15,224 bases of DNA from CAYOYK01 sp964408185 (GTDB lineage: Bacteria > Bacillota > Clostridia > Christensenellales > Aristaeellaceae). Each line of letters begins with the position of its first letter. Position 1 is the stretch's first letter. The notes beneath the pieces are model-generated. The model did not search any database. It was not told the DNA's origin and was given only the letters and a program-made list of their open reading frames with translations. Location of the stretch: positions 1-15,224 of the forward strand of contig CAYOYK010000056.1 in assembly GCA_964408185.1 (NCBI GenBank). The letters are read 5' to 3'. Below, piece after piece: positions 14,123 to 15,224 of the stretch. Both the position numbers and the translations under genes were made by a program.

Positions 14123-14459
14123 GCGCCCGTTTGCGCCCGTCCGGCCGTCCATCGGACGCGTTCGGGGGGGCTGCGGGTCGCAGACGGGCTGTGTGTCGGC
14201 GAAACGGCTGCTCGCGGCGCATGCGGCGGCAAGCGCGCATCCGCCCGGACGCGGCGGAACGCCTGCCTACGGCCGCGCTGCCCAGCCTTCCGCGGCGTAA
14301 AAATTTGTGGTCCCGCGCGTGCGCGTTTGGGGCGGTTTTCGCCAATATGTACACAGAGCCGACGGCCCCGTACACCACGGGTTGTGTTTTTGGGCGGCAC
14401 AGGGGCCGCAGGCCCGCTTGAACACAAGCTAATCAGCCGAGTGAGGCGTAAAAAATCAT
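14123..14459. other. GC-rich intergenic region without a recognisable gene
   Basis: This 337-bp gap separates two divergent promoters. It is long for this compact window. The open frames crossing it lack ribosome binding sites and protein-like composition. A short motif GGCGTAAAAA recurs near 14294 and 14445. No tRNA, T-box or ribosomal-protein leader fold was recognised. Confidence 0.5.
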
Positions 14460-14488
14460 TTGACTTTGCTTTTTGCGCGTGCTATTAT
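14460..14488 (+). promoter_or_regulatory. sigma-A promoter of the L7Ae-like/rpsL operon
   Basis: TTGACT (14460-14465), a 17-bp spacer and TATTAT (14483-14488) predict a start near 14495 and a leader of about 68 bases before the ATG at 14563. It shows that this str operon head is transcribed on its own rather than by read-through from rpoBC. Confidence 0.88.
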
Positions 14489-14549
14489 GATATGGTTGTC
14501 CATTATCTGTGGCTTTGCGCGCTTTTTGGCGCGGAAAGGCCGGATGGAA

Positions 14550-14562
14550 GGAGGAACCCTCC
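14550..14562 (+). promoter_or_regulatory. Hairpin sequestering the Shine-Dalgarno of the L7Ae-like gene
   Basis: The Shine-Dalgarno GGAGG (14550-14554) is perfectly complementary to CCTCC (14558-14562), with loop AAC, and the stem ends directly at the ATG. The start codon also sits in the palindrome CTCCATGGAG (14559-14568). The stem would block ribosome entry unless opened, which suggests translational control. Confidence 0.5.
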
Positions 14563-14808
14563 ATGGAGCAAGCGCTCAAGCAGCCGGGCCGCCATGTGGC
14601 GGGAGCGAAGCAGGTGCTGCGCGCCGTCAAGGGGGGCCGCGCCGCGCAGGCGTTCCTGTGCAAGGACGCGGACAGCGTCCTCTACCATCAGGTGCAGGCC
14701 GCCTGCGAGGAAGCGGGCGTGCCCGTAACGCAGGTGGACAGCATGGAGCAGCTTGGCAAGATGTGCCTCGTCGGCGTTAAAACCGCTGCGGCCGCCGTGC
14801 TCAAGTAA
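14563..14808 (+). CDS. L7Ae/YbxF-like ribosomal protein (K-turn RNA-binding)
   Basis: This small basic protein has 81 residues, close to the 82 of B. subtilis YbxF. The ATG at 14563 is chosen because AAGGAGG (14548-14554) lies 8 bases upstream; the in-frame ATG at 14509 has no such site. The L7Ae/L30e/Gadd45 fold is suggested by GAKQVLRAVKGGRAAQAFLCKDAD (the lysine-rich RNA-binding helix and strand), HQVQAACEEAGVPVTQVDSMEQLGKMCLVGVK, and a final AAAAVL. Family members bind kink-turn RNA. Its position just before rpsL matches the Firmicute order rpoC-ybxF-rpsL, which supports the call. Here rpoBC is not upstream, and the gene has its own promoter and an unusual hairpin over its ribosome binding site. 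Confidence 0.9.
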   Translation: MEQALKQPGRHVAGAKQVLRAVKGGRAAQAFLCKDADSVLYHQVQAACEEAGVPVTQVDSMEQLGKMCLVGVKTAAAAVLK

Positions 14809-14922
14809 GCCCCGTTCCAAGCCCTTCCTCTATCCGGAAGGCCGCGCCGTCGCGCGTAAGCATGCGGTATCGCGCCGTGAGGGTTGCATGACGCGTATCG
14901 ATATTATTACGGAGGTGTTTCC

Positions 14923-15224
14923 ATGCCCACGATCAATCAGTTGATCCGCAAGGGACGGGAAAAGGTGGAGGACCGGTCTACGGCGCCCATCCTGCAAGGC
15001 TGCCCGCAAAAGCGCGGCGTGTGCTTGAGCGTCAAGACCTCGACTCCCAAAAAGCCGAATTCCGCCCTGCGTAAAATAGCGCGTATCCGTCTGACCAATC
15101 AGATTGAAGGTACCTGCTATATCCCCGGCATCGGGCATAACCTGCAGGAGCACAGCGTTGTGCTCATCCGCGGCGGCCGTGTGCGCGATCTGCCTGGCGT
15201 TCGCTATCACATCATCCGCGGCGC
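14923..15224 (+). CDS. rpsL: 30S ribosomal protein S12, partial (C-terminus beyond the window)
   Basis: S12 lines the decoding centre of the 30S subunit and governs accuracy and streptomycin response. The ATG at 14923 follows GGAGGTG (14911-14917), 114 bp after the L7Ae-like stop; 100 codons are visible before the edge. Conserved blocks are MPTINQLIRKGREKV, CPQKRGVC, TPKKPNSALRK (with Lys43 intact), YIPGIGHNLQEHSVVLIRGGRV and DLPGVRYHIIRG. The Asp89 that RimO methylthiolates in some bacteria is present. Position 88 is Arg (codon CGC at 15184) where nearly all S12 sequences I know have Lys. Other departures from the usual are Leu35-Ser36 for Thr-Arg, Lys38 for Tyr, Gly63 for Val and Cys65 for Ala/Ser. 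rpsG and fusA would be expected next. Confidence 0.98.
   Translation, partial: MPTINQLIRKGREKVEDRSTAPILQGCPQKRGVCLSVKTSTPKKPNSALRKIARIRLTNQIEGTCYIPGIGHNLQEHSVVLIRGGRVRDLPGVRYHIIRG

Noticed and set aside
14108..14728. 206-codon open frame across the gap and the L7Ae-like gene
   Set aside because: Composition is Arg/Ala-rich with no motif or ribosome binding site, and it overlaps a well-supported gene in another frame.

Overview
The window is a GC-rich (roughly 60% or more by eye) piece of bacterial chromosome. It most resembles the class Clostridia within the Firmicutes. Reasons: strong AAGGAGG-type ribosome binding sites, near-consensus sigma-A promoters with 17-bp spacers, a tyrosine T-box leader, a monofunctional formate-tetrahydrofolate ligase, VanW, PadR and YjbR proteins, and the Firmicute order L7Ae-like protein then rpsL. 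A gut-type, high-GC clostridium is a reasonable guess; the genus cannot be told from this sequence.

Layout. At the left edge are two tRNA genes on the minus strand (Val-UAC, then Asp-GUC cut by the window edge) with their own promoter. Next, on the plus strand, comes a secreted GH25 lysozyme-like protein with a Thr-Pro linker and four LysM-like repeats; its catalytic Asp-x-Glu motif is changed to Asp-x-Gly. A minisatellite runs over its stop codon. From 2.1 to 7.1 kb is a plus-strand run: fhs, an Lrp/AsnC regulator, a class I aminotransferase, a secreted CapA-family protein and a YjbR/MmcQ-family protein. Translational overlaps (GTGA, ATGA) join two pairs. This run converges on minus-strand genes at a hairpin-rich gap with a 14-bp terminator stem.

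From 7.3 to 11.0 kb everything is on the minus strand. A consensus promoter and a tyrosine T-box leader (specifier TAC) drive a class I/II aminotransferase and tyrS; a YigZ/IMPACT-family gene lies downstream, beyond a 260-bp hairpin array that includes two 73-bp tandem repeats. Divergent from the T-box is a plus-strand pair, a PadR repressor and a HAAS-type membrane protein, with a consensus promoter and a putative operator at the transcription start. A secreted SH3/VanW protein follows on the minus strand. At the right edge a consensus promoter drives an L7Ae/YbxF-like gene and rpsL (cut by the edge). This start of the str operon lacks rpoBC immediately upstream. Its S12 has Arg at position 88, where most bacteria have Lys.

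How the parts work together. Most genes are housekeeping: translation (tRNAs, TyrRS, S12), one-carbon and amino-acid metabolism (Fhs, two aminotransferases) and cell envelope (GH25-LysM, CapA, VanW). I see no phage, transposon, CRISPR array or defence system. The most interesting points are regulatory or family deviations: the T-box that co-regulates an aminotransferase with tyrS, the lysozyme lacking its catalytic Glu, the natural S12 Arg88, a hairpin covering the Shine-Dalgarno of the L7Ae-like gene, and the structured intergenic arrays. I found nothing that I can defend as a wholly new multi-gene system.
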